In this document: one piece after another, positions 50,100 through 58,544 of the stretch
How positions within the stretch are numbered: the first letter of the stretch is position 1
Layout: each line of letters starts with the position of its first letter
DNA from: VRUE01 sp963695835
Lineage (GTDB): Bacteria > Actinomycetota > Thermoleophilia > Solirubrobacterales > 70-9
Assembly: GCA_963695835.1 (NCBI GenBank)
Contig: CAVOHR010000004.1
Location: forward strand, 372,001 to 436,000
Reading direction: 5' to 3'
DNA length: 64,000 nt
The notes under the pieces: generated by a model
Database searches by the model: none
Seen by the model: the letters and a program-made list of their open reading frames with translations, nothing else
Told to the model about the DNA's origin: nothing
Translations under genes and position numbers: made by a program

Positions 50100-50360
50100 A
50101 TGCAGGCGGGGTTCCGGCGCCTCGACGGGGAGGTCAAGGAACTGCGGGTCGAGGTCAACGGCGCGCGCGATGAGCTGCGAGGCGAGATCAAGCAGAGCAG
50201 CGCGGAACTACGGCGCGAGATCAAGCAGAGCAATGCCGAGCTACGCGCCGAGCTCACCGCGCTGAACGCGCAGCTCGCCGCCCGGAACCGCACCATGATT
50301 CAGGTCGCCTTCGCCATGGTGACCGCGGTCGTTGCCGGCGTCCTACTCCATCTGCTCTAG
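50100..50360 (+). CDS. Short coiled-coil protein with C-terminal membrane helix
   Basis: 86 aa from ATG 50100. The frame stays open upstream with coiled-coil-like residues (RFTRVEGE), so the 5' end may have been lost at the joint with GNAT DNA. Heptad-like VKELRVEVNGARDELRGEIK and repeated IKQSSAEL/IKQSNAEL units lead to a membrane helix (QVAFAMVTAVVAGVLLHLL). Analogous in design to the 124-aa protein at 45360. Confidence 0.6.
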   Translation: MQAGFRRLDGEVKELRVEVNGARDELRGEIKQSSAELRREIKQSNAELRAELTALNAQLAARNRTMIQVAFAMVTAVVAGVLLHLL

Positions 50361-50424
50361 CCTCGGGCCCGGGTCGGCCCGGCCTCACCCTGCTCCAGGT
50401 GCTGGACGACCGCGACCGGCGGCG

Positions 50425-50540
50425 TGGTCGCCGAGCAGGAAGCAGGCGAAGCCGAGCTTGAACAGTGTCTCGACCGCGTCCTCCTCGCCGATCGCGCGCA
50501 GCAGCTCGGCGGAGTGCAGGAAGCCCGGCCGCTCGACCGA
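50425..50540 (-). pseudogene. hipA: hipA middle fragment
   Basis: Encodes RPGFLHSAELLRAIGEEDAV then ETLFKLGFACFLLGDHA only; both flanks unrelated. Confidence 0.85.
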
Positions 50541-50550
50541 CCAGCTCGAC

Positions 50551-50964
50551 TCAAGACCGCGCGACGGCTGAAAGCAGATCGCCGGGGGCGAGAATGGGAG
50601 CGCCGCCGACGAGGTCGAGAAGGTGCTTGTCGCCGGAGACGAGCATCGCGTTCTGCTGATATGCGAGAGCGAGCAGGTAGTCGTCGTCCGGGTCGGCCGA
50701 ACGCAAGGGCGGCGGCTCCTCGGGGTCGGGCGCGGCGACAGCGTCGCGGCGCAGCCGATCGAGGTAGTCGCGGACGGTGTCGGGACCGACGTAGCGGCGG
50801 AACTTCGGGCGCGCGAGCACACCCTCCAGCTCGTCCAGCAGCTTCGGCGAGAGGACCAGCTCGACGCCGCCTTCGCGCACCTCGACGAGGAGCTTGGCCG
50901 GGGTGCCGCCGGGAGTGATCAGCGCGGAGACGAGTACGCCCGGATCAAGCACCGCCCGCCGCAC
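50551..50964 (-). CDS. PIN-domain ribonuclease toxin (COG1569-type)
   Basis: 137 aa from GTG 50964 (GAGGAGA four nt upstream). PIN features in order: AVLDPGVLVSALITPGGTPA (first Asp), LVLSPKLLDELEGVLARPKF, a central helix YLDRLRRDAVAAPDPEE, SADPDDDYLLALAYQQNAML (acidic cluster) and VSGDKHLLDLVGGAPILAPG. PIN toxins cleave RNA with a metal-dependent acidic site. The gene overlaps the preceding RHH antitoxin by 20 nt. Its 3' end abuts a hipA fragment but all PIN motifs are present. Confidence 0.85.
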   Translation of the reverse strand: MRRAVLDPGVLVSALITPGGTPAKLLVEVREGGVELVLSPKLLDELEGVLARPKFRRYVGPDTVRDYLDRLRRDAVAAPDPEEPPPLRSADPDDDYLLALAYQQNAMLVSGDKHLLDLVGGAPILAPGDLLSAVARS

Positions 50965-51193
50965 GTCTCTCCTCGCGCATGGCGTGAAGCTCGGCGTCGG
51001 CAACCGCAAGGCCCTCGGCCTCCGGCGCCGGTCGCACCCGCGCCCAGACGTCCTCGAGGCCTTCGAGTCCCAAGTCACGGCGAAGGGACTCCTCGATCAC
51101 CTCCGAATCGCGCTTGCCGTTGCGAGCCGCCCTGATCTTCACGGCGCGAAGGACGTCCTCGCCAAGCGTGACGGTGGTTCGGGTCTTCCGCAT
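50945..51193 (-). CDS. Ribbon-helix-helix antitoxin
   Basis: 82 aa from the ATG at 51191-51193. The N-terminal RHH domain is RTTVTLGEDVLRAVKIRAAR with KRDSEVIEESLRRDLGL, and the C-terminal ~35 residues would wrap the PIN partner. TATGGT lies six nt upstream, consistent with a leaderless transcript. It should repress its own operon. Confidence 0.85.
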   Translation of the reverse strand: MRKTRTTVTLGEDVLRAVKIRAARNGKRDSEVIEESLRRDLGLEGLEDVWARVRPAPEAEGLAVADAELHAMREERRAAGGA

Positions 51194-51251
51194 AATCGCA
51201 CCATAGCATCAAGATGCGGCGATCGGGCTCTCTGTCGTCGATCGCGAGGTC

Positions 51252-52310
51252 ACGGCAATTCCAGGTCCCTCAGCGAGCGGCCGCCGGGGCCGCGGACGAC
51301 GTCCTTGAGGTCCTCGAGGAGCTGGTTGGCTCGCCTGCCGACGACGAAGATGATCTCGTCGATCACCGGGCGGTACCAGCCGCGCTCCTGGGCCCGCTCG
51401 GCTGTGGCGCCGAGGGCGCGGCCGAGCAGGGCGGCCATCTCGAGCGCGGTCGTGACCGCCGGCAGCGGCTCCCGTCCGCACTCCATCCCGACCCGCATCA
51501 GCCCGGTGGTGGCGCGGGGTGGCCGGCAGCCCGTCGCCGCGGCGGTCGAAGCGCGCGGCGACGGCGCAGGGCCGCCCGGCGACCCTCATCGGCTCCAGCG
51601 GCGCCAGCGGCAGCCCGAGGCGGCGCAGCGCCGCCGTGCAGGCGACCTCGTTGACGACGAGGTCGGGGTACTCGCCGGTTTCCGGCTTGACCACGTGCGT
51701 GCTGGGCATCCCCGGCTGCGGCCAGGCCCAGCGGTCGCTGCGCTCGTCGCGGACCAGCGCGAGCTTGTGGCGCTCGCCCGGCAGGGCGAAGCGCATCCGC
51801 CGCTCGTTGTCGGGGTCGAACAGCCGCGGCGGCGGGGCCGCCAGCAGCTCCTCGAGCTCGTCGTCGCCGAGCCAGGCGAGCGCGTCGGGGTCGGGGTCTT
51901 CCGGCCGCTCGCCCTCGGGCAGGACGAGGACGGCGCCGGGGCAGTCGCTGCCCAGCTCGGCGAGCAGGCCGAGCCCGTCGGCCGGGTCGAGCCCCAGCTC
52001 GCGGGCGATCCGCTCGCGGCGCAGGCCGTCCGGCAGCAGGCCCTCGAAGTAGGGCCGGGCCGCCGCGGCGCCGTAGGGCTCGGCGCGCAGGGGGAGCGAG
52101 CGGCTGAGCAGGGTCGTCCCCTCCCCCGCCCGGGCCACCGCCTGGCGCGCGTAGGCGAACTCGTAGCCGCCCTCGCTCGCGGCCAGCGTGCCGACCGGCT
52201 CCCCGTGCAGATAGACGTCAAGCTTCGTGCTGGCCTCCCGACTGGATCGACGGACTCGGTATTCCAATAAATACGTTCCGAGTCTCCTCCGGGCCGAATC
52301 GCCCGCGAGC
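51252..52310 (-). pseudogene. hipA: hipA with internal deletion (type 1), long copy
   Basis: Contains the leader (YLLEYRVRRSSREASTKLDV), the whole N-terminal domain and the kinase start (STHVVKPETGEYPDLVVNEV to RRGDGLPATPRH). It then jumps at ~51510 to the last ~85 codons in another frame. The catalytic loop is deleted, with the same joint as at ~37770. A long frame remains open by chance, but its C-terminal third is out of frame. Confidence 0.85.
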
Positions 52311-53046
52311 CGGGGCGGATGTTCGTGTTCGACACGGGACAGCTCTCGCCGCGCTGGATCATCAACTTCCCGACCAAGAAGCACTGGCGAGGGAAGAGCC
52401 GAATGGAGTACATCGAGAAGGGGATGGAGGACCTGGTCGAGCAGATCCGGATGCGCCAGATCCACTCGATCGCGATACCGCCGCTGGGCAGCGGCCTGGG
52501 CGGGCTGGTGTGGAGCGAGGTGAGGCGGGTGATCGAGCGCGGTCTGCAGGAGGTGCCCGAGGTCGAGGCGGTCGTCTATGAGCCGGGGGGCGGGCCGGCG
52601 GAGACGAAGGCGCCGAAGAGGCCACGGATGACGGCCGGACGCGCGGACCCTACGCGGAGAACCTGCGGCACGTGCTTCACGATGTCAACGGCTATCTGAT
52701 CACCGGCTACACGGGCGAGGGCGATACGCCGTCGGAGGAACTGGAGCTGGTCCCGGGGGCGGTGGAGTCGGCCGAGTCCTACCTCGCCGGCCACGCGGAG
52801 ACGCGCGGGCATTTCGACGAGGTGACGAAGCTGGTGGAAGGCTTCGAGACGCCGTTCGGACTGGAGCTACTGGCTACGACGCATTGGGTGATGGCGGAGG
52901 AGCAAGCGGAGGGAGACGAGGAGGTCGTCGAGGCTGTGTATGCGTGGGGACCGCGGAAGGCGCAGTTCAGCCGCGAGCAGATCGGGATCGCGCTCGAGCG
53001 ACTCCGCAGTGGCGTCCTTCCTATGGCGAGGCGAGGGCCTGGGTAA
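52311..53046 (+). pseudogene. darG: DarG-type macrodomain antitoxin, internally deleted
   Basis: The first part (52311-52644) reads GRMFVFDTGQL, WIINFPTKKHWRGKSRMEYI and SIAIPPLGSGLGGLVWSEVR, diagnostic of the DarG macrodomain, but the N-terminal ~60 residues are missing. At 52644/52645 the frame changes and the C-terminal DarG domain follows: GPYAENLRHVLHDVNGYLIT, LVEGFETPFGLELLATTHWV and VYAWGPRKAQFSREQIGIAL. The central linker region is deleted. DarG reverses DNA ADP-ribosylation by DarT; no darT is in the window, so a relic. Confidence 0.85.
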
Positions 53047-53075
53047 CCAGAGGCTCCACCCCGCCTAACCCTGAC

Positions 53076-53381
53076 CTAGCCGAGCAGGCGAGGAATCCGA
53101 AGCTTTGCTCGGTAACGCCGCGCGGTAGCGACAATGCCAGCCATTGTTTCGCGAGGGGGAGCGGCTTCGATGATCTTCTCGACTCCGTCGGGGTAGACAA
53201 GGACGACGGGCAGGCCCTCTCGCGCGTTGCGAACCAAGGCCGAACCGGCGAACGGGGCCTCAGCATCGACGAAGATCGCGCCCTGTGGGTAGCGGCCGTC
53301 GCCCTCAAGGGCAGCCTTGAAGCGCTCGAAGGTCAGATCCGCGGGATCTACCTTGCCTTCTGCCCTTAGCTCCGCCGCCAT
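53076..53381 (-). CDS. Hypothetical protein, ~100 aa
   Basis: 101 aa from the ATG at 53379-53381 (GAAGG directly upstream). It reads ADLTFERFKAALEGDGRYPQ, GAIFVDAEAPFAGSALVRNA, GLPVVLVYPDGVEKIIEAAP and ends ARRYRAKLRIPRLLG. The mix of helices and short strands with clean codon use suggests a small globular protein. No family is recognised. Convergent with the darG relic. Confidence 0.6.
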   Translation of the reverse strand: MAAELRAEGKVDPADLTFERFKAALEGDGRYPQGAIFVDAEAPFAGSALVRNAREGLPVVLVYPDGVEKIIEAAPPRETMAGIVATARRYRAKLRIPRLLG

Positions 53382-53645
53382 CCTTCAATCATCTCCTGAA
53401 AGCCATTTCGGACCTGCTGCAGGGCAATGTTATACCCGTCACTTGCCGTGGCCTCATCTGTCTTCTCGCCGTCCTGCTTGGCCCCTGCTGCCGCTGTCGC
53501 TTCTTGCGCTTGCGGCGCGCACCACCACACCGATGTCGCTCAGATCCTCGCCGAGATAGCCCGCCACCAGCGCGTGGTCAATCGACCAACTGCGAAGCGC
53601 GCTGGCGCGCGCCGTTGCCGAGATGGAGCGTCTCAGCGGCGATCA

Positions 53646-54026
53646 ATGGAACGAGACCTCCAACTCGCGCTCTGGCTGGTCGACCCCTCCGGAAAGAAGC
53701 TGATCAATTGGGTCATGACCGATCGCCTGCACCTCGATCTCGCCACGATCGAGCCCGTCGCCATCGATGAGTACGCCAACTGGGTCGCCGTGCGCTCTTT
53801 CTGCGCCGGCACCCCCCTCGCCGAGTCTCGCGACATCTACGCGTCGCGCTGGAAGTTCGTCCGCAGCACGCCCCTGACCCTCGACAACCCGAGGTTCGGG
53901 AGGATCCCGATCGGCTGCCTGACGACCGCTTCCCTTTCCCCACGGGCCGATACGCAGCTTCACGCGATGCGGGGCGAGGTGCTCACGGCCTTCAACCAGC
54001 TGCGCGCGAGTCGCGTCGGAGCCTGA
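53646..54026 (+). CDS. GAF-like C-terminal domain protein, probably 5'-damaged
   Basis: 126 aa from ATG 53646. The domain reads ERDLQLALWLVDPSGKKLIN, ANWVAVRSFCAGTPLAESRD, IYASRWKFVRSTPLTLDNPR and FGRIPIGCLTTASL, like the C-terminal half of GAF-type sensor modules found in some actinobacterial regulatory proteins. Upstream (53430-53640) short coding-like stretches occur in different frames (AQILAEIARHQRVV; ALARAVAEMERLSGD), so the original gene was probably longer and has been frameshifted. Confidence 0.45.
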   Translation: MERDLQLALWLVDPSGKKLINWVMTDRLHLDLATIEPVAIDEYANWVAVRSFCAGTPLAESRDIYASRWKFVRSTPLTLDNPRFGRIPIGCLTTASLSPRADTQLHAMRGEVLTAFNQLRASRVGA

Positions 54027-54109
54027 GCCTCACCCGACACACGGAGCCGCGGTCCCGTCGTCTTGTGGCGGCGGATTCCGCGCACCTTGCGGTTCTACCG
54101 CCGCCACAC

Positions 54110-54205
54110 GTTCCGCACCGCCATCTGCTTGAAGCCGGCGCGGAGCAGGTTGCGGGCGCCGGCCGAGAGGGTGCTCGGGCACTCAAGTGACTCTTCGGTG
54201 ACGGC
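54110..54205 (-). pseudogene. GNAT fragment
   Basis: Encodes VTEESLECPSTLSAGARNLL then RAGFKQMAVRN; related to but distinct from the three intact GNAT genes. Confidence 0.75.
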
Positions 54206-54320
54206 GGAGCTGATCTAGGAGGGTCTAGCGAAACTCGCAGCGCGAGTCCCCAAGCGGGATCGCTGGGGTAGGTGGATCATGGATACCTCCGTTTGGGGGC
54301 GGGTTTACCCCACGGCAGGG

Positions 54321-54623
54321 CTAATGCCCGATGAATGGATTACGCCCGTCGGGACAGCGTTCGAGAACGATTGCCTCCCAGGCCGCTTGGGAGAGGGGAC
54401 AGTCAACAAGCTGCCAGAACTCCTTGAGTTGAAGGCAGCACTGATTCGCCATCATCTTCCCCAGGCCATCATCGACATCTCCGCCGGAGTGCGACAGGCG
54501 CGTGACGAGCGTCGTCACGCCCTCAACGGTCTTGCGAAACATGTGGTGATGCGCCTCATCCCGCTCCATGCCCTTGTCTTCAAGGGCTTGCGCAACCATG
54601 TCCGCCGATCGGACCGTCCCCAT
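54321..54623 (-). CDS. Third gene of DUF3467 operon: small unknown protein
   Basis: 100 aa. It reads SADMVAQALEDKGMERDEAH, HHMFRKTVEGVTTLVTRLSH, GKMMANQCCLQLKEFWQLVD and ends GRNPFIGH. The first half has the look of small HicA-like or ribbon proteins (K-G-M-E...H-H), and the Cys pair N-Q-C-C is notable. It starts 18 nt after the stop of the 131-aa gene. No firm family. If the HicA resemblance is meaningful it could be an RNA-binding or nuclease-like component, but the catalytic His context is not conserved enough to say so. Confidence 0.6.
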   Translation of the reverse strand: MGTVRSADMVAQALEDKGMERDEAHHHMFRKTVEGVTTLVTRLSHSGGDVDDGLGKMMANQCCLQLKEFWQLVDCPLSQAAWEAIVLERCPDGRNPFIGH

Positions 54624-54641
54624 GTCCCCCTGCCGTGGCCG

Positions 54642-55037
54642 TTAGAGCAACTCTCGCAAATATGCGAGTTGGTCTTGGAGTCCTGGCGAAAGCGCCTGCT
54701 GACGCTCCAGCACATCGCGGTGCTCTGCCAAGGCGGCAATAAGGTCGTGGATTGCATCAATGGGCTCCGCGCCAAAGCCGAAGATCCCAGTGAGGCGATC
54801 TGAAACGATGAATCCTCCATCCGTGCGCTCGAAGTTCCATCGTGAGGGTCTAGCTATGACCCGGTAGCCGGGTTCGTTGACGGCGGCGTGCGTAGCTACG
54901 GATTCCACAGTGCCGCCAGCGCTATGGTCGACAACCCAAGCACCGCCTGCCAGGGGAACATTGCTGGAGATCCCGAATTGGCGGTTCGAGACCTTGCCGG
55001 GGTCGGTTACATCGACCTTGTCCAATATCGGATTCAT
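54642..55037 (-). CDS. Second gene of DUF3467 operon: unknown protein
   Basis: 131 aa from the ATG at 55037, overlapping the DUF3467 stop as ATGA. It has a beta-rich N-terminal half (VPLAGGAWVVDHSAGGTVES, ARPSRWNFERTDGGFIVSDR) and a helical C-terminus (AIHDLIAALAEHRDVLERQQ). Translational coupling suggests it forms a complex with the DUF3467 protein. No family recognised. Confidence 0.65.
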   Translation of the reverse strand: MNPILDKVDVTDPGKVSNRQFGISSNVPLAGGAWVVDHSAGGTVESVATHAAVNEPGYRVIARPSRWNFERTDGGFIVSDRLTGIFGFGAEPIDAIHDLIAALAEHRDVLERQQALSPGLQDQLAYLRELL

Positions 55038-55351
55038 TCGTCACCACCTTCCGCCGGGCCGTCGGCATCGTCCTGAGGATCGTCCTGAGGACGTTGAATC
55101 TCGCCGTGAGATTTCTCGTATTCAGTGAGGTTCTGGCTGAGCGTTTTCAGCAGATCAAAGACGATCGTTGGAGGGATGCGGACCCGGGACACAACCTGTG
55201 CGCCCGGCCCCCCTGGCAAGAATGGCTGGATCACGCAGAAGTCGATTGCGAACTCGTGGGGCGTATGCCAAACGCCTATGAGGTTCGCGTAATGGCCGAT
55301 GGCCTGATCCTCAGGCACCCCGACATTCAGTTGTTGACCGTGGCCCTCCAT
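55034..55351 (-). CDS. DUF3467 protein
   Basis: 105 aa. It begins QLNVGVPEDQAIGHYANLIG and continues VWHTPHEFAIDFCVIQPFLP, AQVVSRVRIPPTIVFDLLKT and LSQNLTEYEKSHGEI, which are the family landmarks (Y-A-N, E-F-x-x-D-F, V-x-S-R-V, Y-E). The last ~20 residues are acidic. DUF3467 proteins are small and of unknown function, often at the head of short operons in mobile or accessory regions, as here. Confidence 0.85.
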   Translation of the reverse strand: MEGHGQQLNVGVPEDQAIGHYANLIGVWHTPHEFAIDFCVIQPFLPGGPGAQVVSRVRIPPTIVFDLLKTLSQNLTEYEKSHGEIQRPQDDPQDDADGPAEGGDE

Positions 55352-55523
55352 CTCCCAGTGAGGCGCATCCTAAGCGGATTACCTCAAGAAGAGCTTACCC
55401 GGGTAAGCAAGGATGCTCACCAATTCTGGGTAGGCTGATTGCCCAATTTGGCTTTCTAGAGCCATTTTCCGTCCGATCCAAGCTCTAGAGTTGGTCGGGC
55501 AACTACTCAGAAGAAGGCCCCCG

Positions 55524-55550
55524 CGAAGGTCGCGAGTTCGATTCTCGTCG
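55524..55550. other. tRNA T-arm-like sequence (27 nt)
   Basis: CGAAGG followed by TCGCGAGTTCGATTCTCGTC is shared with the att-like repeats at 60687 and 63361, but the acceptor-end bases differ (GCCCTC). No complete tRNA can be folded around it, so it is a tRNA 3' relic, perhaps an old integration scar. Confidence 0.6.
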
Positions 55551-55645
55551 CCCTCTCTGCCAGCGTCACGTGCGACGCCCATGATTCGGTGGGAATTACC
55601 GAACCCCGAGGGCGCGATTGGAGCACGTAATGTCGTTGATGAAAA

Positions 55646-55690
55646 CTTTCGGGATAGCTTCACCGTCGTCTGCTTGGGCGTTTAACAAGT
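55646..55690. repeat. 45-bp direct repeat, copy 2
   Basis: Identical to 38887-38931; includes the -35 side of the ATPase promoter. Confidence 0.9.
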
Positions 55691-55717
55691 GCTTGTGTAT
55701 GATACGCAAGTGCTTGT
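55674..55717 (+). promoter_or_regulatory. Promoter with two palindromic operators
   Basis: TTGGGC (55674-55679), 18 nt, TATGAT (55698-55703), then six nt to GTG 55710. The palindromic box CAAG-TG-CTTG occurs at 55686-55695 and again at 55707-55716, 21 bp apart, flanking the -10 box and covering the start codon. Two boxes two helical turns apart are typical of a dimeric repressor. Confidence 0.6.
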
Positions 55718-57080
55718 AAAGAGGGGCAAGTTGGTCGACCGCGACCGCGAGTGGTCGGCGCTCGAGCGGTTCGTCGAGCGCCGGCAGCGCCTGGCGGTGG
55801 TCTACGGGCCGCGCCGGGTCGGCAAGTCGTTCCTGCTCGACGCGCTCTGTGAGGCGGGCGGCGGGCGCCGCTATCAGGCGATCGCGGGGGTGGCGGCGAC
55901 CCAGCTCGCGGACTTCGGGCGGGCCCTGGGCGAGCTGCTCGGCGCCGGGCCGCTGCGCCTCGACGGCTGGGCCGACGCGCTCGACCGCCTGGCGCGCCTC
56001 GACGTCCCGTTCCTCGCCCTCGACGAGCTGCCGTACCTGACCGAGGCAACGCCGGAGCTGCCCAGCATGCTGCAGCGCTATCTGGACGGCGCCGCGGGCC
56101 CGTCGCTGGTCCTGGCGGGAAGCGCGCTGTCGGTGATGAGCGAGCTGGTGGATGGGCGGGCGCCGCTGTACGGGCGGGCGGGGGCGATCGTCGTCCCTGC
56201 CCCCCTCGCCGGAGCGGACCTGGCCGCTCTGTGGGAGGCGCGCGACCCGCTCAGCGCGCTTTGGATCGACGCCGCCCTGGGCGGGCTGCCCGGGTACCGA
56301 CCGCTCGTCGCGCCCCCCGGCTCCGAGCGGGAGGCGTGGATGACCGAGGAGGTGCTGGCGCCCGGCTCCCCGCTGCTGGACGTGGCCGAAGCCGACCTGG
56401 CGGACATCCCCGATCCGCCGGCGCTGCGCGGCGTCTACCGGGCGATCCTCGCCGCGATCGCCGCCGGCGAGCGGACGTTCAGCGCGATCTCCCGGGTCGC
56501 CGGCCTTCCCTCGGGCGCGCTCAGCCGGCCACTCGCGGCCCTGGTGCGAGCGGGGCTGGTCGTGCGCGTCGCCGACCCGCTGCGCGCACGGCGCGATCGC
56601 TACGAGCTCGCCGACCCCCACCTACGCTTCTGGCTGGCGCTGATCGCCCCCAACCGCTCGCGGCTTCAGGCCGGCGCGGCCGCGGAGGTGTGGGCCCGGC
56701 TGGGTAAGACGAGCTGGCCCTCGCAGGTGCTCGGCCCGCGCTGGGAGGCCGTCGCCCGCACCCACCTCGCCGGCGGCGGCGAGGAGCGCCTCGGCCCGCT
56801 CGACGCGGTCGGGGTAACGACGGTCTCCGATCGAGCCAACCGCCGCAGCCATGAGGTCGACCTGGTCGCCGTGCGCGCCGGCCGCGTGGTCGCGCTCGGC
56901 GAGGCCAAGCTGCGAGCGCTCGGGGGCTCCGACCTCGACCGCCTGCTGCGGATCAGGGACCTGCTCGACGCCCCGGAGGCGTCGGTCGTGCTCGCTTCGG
57001 CAAGCGGCGTCGAGCCCGCGCTGCGCAACCGCCCCGACCTGATCGCGATCGAGCCGGCGGACGTCTACGGCGCGGCCTGA
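55710..57080 (+). CDS. AAA ATPase with DUF234-type C-terminal domain
   Basis: 456 aa from GTG 55710 (leaderless behind TATGAT); GTG 55689 would add seven residues but lies upstream of the -10 box. P-loop region RLAVVYGPRRVGKSFLLDAL, Walker B DVPFLALDELPYLTEATPEL, sensor 1 GPSLVLAGSALSVMSELVDG, and winged helix FSAISRVAGLPSGALSRPLA with RDRYELADPHLRFWLALIAP. The C-terminal DUF234 domain shows HEVDLVAVRAGRVVALGEAK, a D...E-x-K nuclease-like core. Full length and intact. Such ATPases are frequent in archaea and actinobacteria; the role is unknown, possibly nucleic-acid-linked or toxin-like. Operator boxes suggest tight repression. Confidence 0.9.
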   Translation: MLVKRGKLVDRDREWSALERFVERRQRLAVVYGPRRVGKSFLLDALCEAGGGRRYQAIAGVAATQLADFGRALGELLGAGPLRLDGWADALDRLARLDVPFLALDELPYLTEATPELPSMLQRYLDGAAGPSLVLAGSALSVMSELVDGRAPLYGRAGAIVVPAPLAGADLAALWEARDPLSALWIDAALGGLPGYRPLVAPPGSEREAWMTEEVLAPGSPLLDVAEADLADIPDPPALRGVYRAILAAIAAGERTFSAISRVAGLPSGALSRPLAALVRAGLVVRVADPLRARRDRYELADPHLRFWLALIAPNRSRLQAGAAAEVWARLGKTSWPSQVLGPRWEAVARTHLAGGGEERLGPLDAVGVTTVSDRANRRSHEVDLVAVRAGRVVALGEAKLRALGGSDLDRLLRIRDLLDAPEASVVLASASGVEPALRNRPDLIAIEPADVYGAA

Positions 57081-57209
57081 CACCGAAGCGGGGCCTCAGC
57101 GGTACCGCCGAGGCGAGAACAGGAGCACCCACCGCGGGCGAGGTCGAGAAGGGGCCTGTCGCCGTCGACCGCGACGGCGTCGGCCCCGGCGAAAGCTCAC
57201 GAGGCGCCG

Positions 57210-57461
57210 CTACTTCTTCTCGATCACGAAGCGCTGCGCGTCCTCGTCCCAGGACATCCCGGCGCAGAGGCTTTCGACGCTGACGCCGAGCGCGTCGGCC
57301 AGCTTGACGAGCGTGCCGAGGCGGGGGGCGCGCCCGCCCCGCTCGAGCAGCGAGATCTCGGTCCGGTACACGGAGCAGCGCTCGCCCAGCTGCTGCTGGC
57401 TGATGCCGGCCTCCTTTCTGGCGCGGCGCAGGTTGACGGCGAAGCGGTCGCGGAGGTCCAT
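57210..57461 (-). CDS. XRE-family regulator, copy 1
   Basis: 83 aa from the ATG at 57459-57461, behind TTGCAT, 17 nt, TAGCTT (leaderless). The HTH is FAVNLRRARKEAGISQQQLG with YRTEISLLERGGRAPRLGTL, and the C-terminus is VSVESLCAGMSWDEDAQRFV. Such small XRE proteins are antitoxins or autorepressors. Here the gene precedes no intact toxin; downstream lies the ATPase gene in opposite orientation. Inside a 505-bp block repeated at 59689. Confidence 0.85.
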   Translation of the reverse strand: MDLRDRFAVNLRRARKEAGISQQQLGERCSVYRTEISLLERGGRAPRLGTLVKLADALGVSVESLCAGMSWDEDAQRFVIEKK

Positions 57462-57720
57462 GGCGGTACCAAGCTATGGCCCGGAACACGGGAATGCAAG
57501 GGGGTTCGCCATCGCCGGCCGCCCTCACGGACGAACCTCGCGAGGGTGCCGCCGCGCCGGTAGCCGCGACGGTTGAGCAGATCCTCGGCCGCGCGGGCCG
57601 TCTTTGAGGTCCTCGAGGAGCTGGGTGGCTCGCCTGCCGACGACGAAGATGATCTCGTCGATCACCGGGCGGTACCAGCCGCGCTCCTGGGCCCGTTCGG
57701 CGACGGCGCCGAGGGCGCGG
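57216..57720. repeat. 505-bp direct repeat, copy 1
   Basis: Same as 59689-60193 (offset 2473) by reading. It carries the XRE gene with promoter, a GNAT fragment and a hipA 3' fragment. Just outside the block the XRE 3' ends differ by one TTC triplet. Confidence 0.85.
57540..57599 (-). pseudogene. GNAT middle fragment
   Basis: Encodes ARAAEDLLNRRGYRRGGTLA; joined directly to hipA 3' DNA at ~57600. The repeated block carries the same piece at ~60013-60072. Confidence 0.75.
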
Positions 57721-58536
57721 CCGAGCAGGGTGGCCATCTCGAGCGCGGTCGTGACCGCCGGCAGCGGCTCCCGTCCGCAATGTCCTCGGCGTGGTCGCCG
57801 AGCAGGAAGCAGGCGAAGCCGAGCTTGAACAGCGTCTCGACCGCGTCCTCCTCGCCGATCGCGCGCAGCAGCTCGGCGGAGTGCAGGAAGCCGGGCCGCT
57901 CGAGCTCCTCGGCGGCCCGCTCCGCCCCGGGCGCGAAGCCGAGCGCCTGCCAGAAGGTCTCCTGGTGGCGCGGGGTGGCCGGCAGCCCGTCGCCGCGGCG
58001 GTCGAGGCGCGCGGCGACGGCGCAGGGCCGCCCGGCGATCGTCATCGGCTCGAGCGGCGCCAGCGGCAGCCCGAGGCGGCGCAGCGCCGCCGTGCAGGCG
58101 ACCTCGTTGACGACGAGGTCGGGGTACTCGCCGGTTTCCGGCTTGACCACGCAGGACGGCGCCGGGGCAGTCGCCGCCCAGCTCGGCGAGCAGGCCGAGC
58201 CCGTCGGCCGGGTCGAGCCCCAGCTCGCGGGCGATCCGCTCGCGGCGCAGGCCGTCCGGCAGCAGGCCCTCGAAGTAGGGCCGGGCCGCCGCGGCGCCGT
58301 AGGGCTCGGCGCGCAGGGGGAGCGAGCGGCTGAGCGGCGTCGTCCCCTCCCCCGCCCGGTCCACCGCCTGGCGCGCGTAGGCGAACTCGTAGCCGCCCTC
58401 GCTCGCGGCCAGCGTGCCGACCGGCTCCCCGTGTAGATAGACGTCAAGCTTCGTGCTGGCCTCCCGACTGGATCGACGGACTCGGTATTCCAATAAATAC
58501 GTTCCGAGTCTCCTCCGGGCCGAATCGCCCGCGAGG
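57601..58536 (-). pseudogene. hipA: hipA shuffled copy
   Basis: Pieces in order on the minus strand: leader and N-terminal domain to LLAELGGDCPGAVL, a jump to VVKPETGEYPDLVVNEVACT and through RHQETFWQALGF to LLGDHAEDIA, then a jump past the catalytic loop to CREPLPAVTT-like sequence and the end LLEDLKD. Two internal deletions, one of which removes the loop D-x-H-x-x-N. Confidence 0.85.
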
Positions 58537-58544
58537 AGGCGTGG

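Noticed and set aside
51209..52465. A 418-codon HipA-like frame as an intact kinase
   Set aside because: The catalytic loop is deleted and the last third is out of frame relative to the intact copy.
55379..55663. Minus-strand peptide with DENRTRDL
   Set aside because: Same tRNA-derived artefact; no independent evidence of a gene.
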